Positions 62,130-64,000 of a stretch of DNA of 64,000 nucleotides are shown here, piece by piece. Source of the stretch: Paragonimus westermani (Eukaryota > Platyhelminthes > Trematoda > Plagiorchiida > Troglotrematidae); assembly GCA_008508345.1 (NCBI GenBank), contig QNGE01000438.1, positions 167,068 to 231,067 on the forward strand, written 5' to 3'. The notes under the pieces are model-generated. The model ran no database searches and was not told the DNA's origin. It saw only the letters and a list, made by a program, of their open reading frames with translations. The translations under genes were made by a program, and so were the position numbers. Numbering within the stretch: the first letter of the stretch is position 1; each line of letters opens with the position of its first letter.

Positions 62130-63571
62130 AGACAAAACTGGAAGCTTCGGGGGACCCGCCATTTCTTGAGATATGAATCATTCCACTCAGTTTTCGAGGA
62201 ACTGTATGCAATATATCGCCGTCCATGTGTGATAAAGGAGTAATTAACACAAACTGAATCGTCAAACTGGGTGACCTTGGTAGGGACACCACTGAAAGCC
62301 CTCTACAACGTACTTGTATAACACTGGAACACGGTGACGTATTGTGTAATTTGTCGTGTTCTAAGGTCTCAAGAATCGATTTAGAGAATGCTTAATTCAA
62401 ACAGTACTTGATGAATTTTCAGCCAGTTTGGCAGTGACTGATACACTTTTCGGACTCTGTCGGCACAGTTATCAACCTTTTGTTGTGAATGTTCCGCCAG
62501 CCTTATTCCAAGACGCTATGAATACGATTACTACAGAACTTGGTGGCATCATAACCTACGAAGATGATGTTGTTCATGGTCCTGATGGGTCTAACCACCA
62601 CCATCGCCTCTCCTCTCTCTCTCTCAATGAATTTTGTGATTTCATCGTAGTCGCTGACTTAAAGAAAGCGTGACTTTTCAGTTTCTTATTGTTCATGCTC
62701 TGGTTATGTTGTTGATAACGACAGTCTGAAACCAGATTTACAACGCTTAGCCCCACTAGTAAATGCACCACCACCAACCAACCTACATGAACTTCGTTCT
62801 TTCTTTAGCACACTTTAGCAGTATTCACGTTTTATTTCCAGTTTTGCTCAGCATGCTGGTTCTTTGTTCATTAGTTTGTTCATCAACGAATCTTTTGACT
62901 CACTACTCATAAAATAAATGCTTCGTGCTTCATTTTTCTTCAAACTACCACTGTTTCAAACCGTTTTCCATCTAAAATCATTCAGTTGTATTCACTGATG
63001 TTTATCCCACTGGATTAGGAGAAGTTCTTGAACAGTGTACGGACCTGTTGTATGTATTTCTTGCCGTCTGTCTAAAGCCCGAATCGGATATTCTCAGACT
63101 GTCATTCACTACTGCAACCGATCGTGAAACCTTGAATTCTCTATCATCCTGTCAAGTCGATAGCCAAGTCATATGATACCATGGTGCAAGGTTGGAGCAT
63201 GACCTTCAGTTTTTACAAGTACACGATTATTCTCCGTGGTGCAAAAACAATTGCCCACGTTGATTTCGTATCCAGAATTCCATCATCGAGCTCATATTCT
63301 AACAACTATGGATGTTCGTTAGTTCAACAACTGCCAGTAGTATGGAACGCACTGATGTGTGCTACTCGTGAATACTTGGGTCCTGACGTCTGTTTTAGGA
63401 CGTGACTGGACACAACATAAGCGGCGTCGATTTCCTACGGTTTACTGTGGTCGCAAAAGTCCGTCCATCACTCCGGATGATTCGCCGTGTTCTAATGGAC
63501 ATACTGTAACTCCACCGACACAAAATTTGATTAAACGAATTCGCTTGCACACTTATTTTGTTGGTGGTTGA
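62130..63571 (+). mobile_element. Ty3/gypsy LTR retrotransposon pol remnant
   Basis: Pieces in order, broken by frameshifts and stops: SRIDLENA (first catalytic Asp region of RT, about 62370), FGLCRHSYQPF, PALFQDAMNTI and ITYEDDVV (the YxDD box, about 62560), SLKPDLQRLAPLVNAPPP then TNLHELRSFF and YSRFI (RT thumb/connection), FTDVYPTGLGEVLEQ (RNase H, about 62990) and RGAKTIAHVDFVSRI (RNase H end, about 63235-63285). A further open piece to 63571 could precede the integrase. It is a dead copy. Orientation is the same as PLBD2, but it lies 3' of that gene. Confidence 0.88.
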
Positions 63572-64000
63572 AACTAGAAGCAGATATTAAAAGCACTGCT
63601 AACAGCTGTATCAAATTCGTACACAAGATTCATACAAACAATCACGATAACACCCATGACTCGTTCTGCTTGCAGCATTCCAGAGAGTCATCACTGATTA
63701 ATCTGGCCCAATTGTGGGAAAATGTTATGCTTACGGATTATTGATGCTTACTGCAGTGACTGTAATTCATAACCAAACACTGTATTTTTTTGTTGTGTTT
63801 ACTATATGAGTAGTTACTTTGTACGTAATACTGATTACACCATAAATTTGTTGGTTAACAGGCCGAATCATTACCACTGCGCAGAAACTTGATCTCGGTA
63901 TGAGCTAAATACATTTCTTATTACTATTGAGTATTTCTTACTATCACAATTAGTGTAGATGGCTTAACGTTTTTTAGCTTCATCACTCAACGCAAACTTT
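63572..64000. other. Unrecognised end of window
   Basis: No integrase or LTR of the preceding element is recognisable here; the sequence is A+T-rich and without long frames. Confidence 0.5.

Noticed and set aside
1..64000. CRISPR arrays, operons or ribosome binding sites
   Set aside because: No direct-repeat arrays with regular spacers and no prokaryotic gene organisation; the spliced gene and retroelements are eukaryotic.

Overview
The window looks like a scaffold piece from a flatworm nuclear genome, most probably a digenean trematode. The evidence is a single recognisable gene spread over about 38 kb by GT-AG introns, two tiny 5' introns (37 and 54 bp) followed by introns of up to about 11.6 kb, an A+T-leaning host background, and a dense layer of decayed Penelope-like (PLE), BEL/Pao, Ty3/gypsy, CR1-like and RTE-like retroelements and tRNA-derived, hammerhead-bearing SINE-like repeats of the kind known from schistosomes. 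The species cannot be named from sequence alone.

The host gene is a phospholipase B-like protein of the PLBD2 (lamin ancestor) type on the + strand, 20334-58266. I reconstruct 12 exons whose splice phases all agree. They give one open frame of 616 codons plus stop, with an N-terminal signal peptide and the conserved nucleophilic Cys at residue 255. Long runs of intron contain nothing but repeats.

Layout: 1-1800, a hammerhead SINE-like element interrupted by a PLE reverse transcriptase fragment and a 685-base assembly gap; 1800-12300, mostly unrecognised DNA with one foldback element; 12400-14600, BEL/Pao gag, protease and later pol remnants on +, with an inverted piece; 16200-17050, BEL/Pao integrase remnants on -; 17500-19620, the 5' half of a CR1-like LINE on -; 20334-58266, PLBD2 with transposons in its introns (hammerhead SINE array at 25.3-26.0 kb and 29.4-29.9 kb, PLE copies at 27.5-28.6, 31.1-32.1, 39.8-40.7 and 54.2-55.4 kb, a tRNA-derived SINE at 51.3 kb, an RTE-like LINE end at 53.1-53.7 kb); 62.1-63.6 kb, a Ty3/gypsy pol remnant on +.

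The most interesting signal is a collection of hammerhead ribozyme motifs of at least five sequence types. (A) Complete motifs in a tRNA-derived repeat, arranged so that successive sites delimit monomers of 431 and 428 nt. (B, C) Two PLE subfamilies each carry a small hammerhead-like motif about 90 nt downstream of the GIY-YIG stop codon, with good stem I, a self-complementary stem III and almost no stem II. (D) A motif with a long stem II at 37.03-37.07 kb, with a decayed relative at 61.01-61.05 kb. (E) A schistosome SM-alpha-like inverted pair at 49.7-49.9 kb. Several lie on the sense strand of PLBD2 introns. Both PLE subfamilies also show the same head-to-head architecture, a 5'-truncated copy joined to a shorter inverted 3' end. 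All calls come from reading the sequence; no search or folding program was run.
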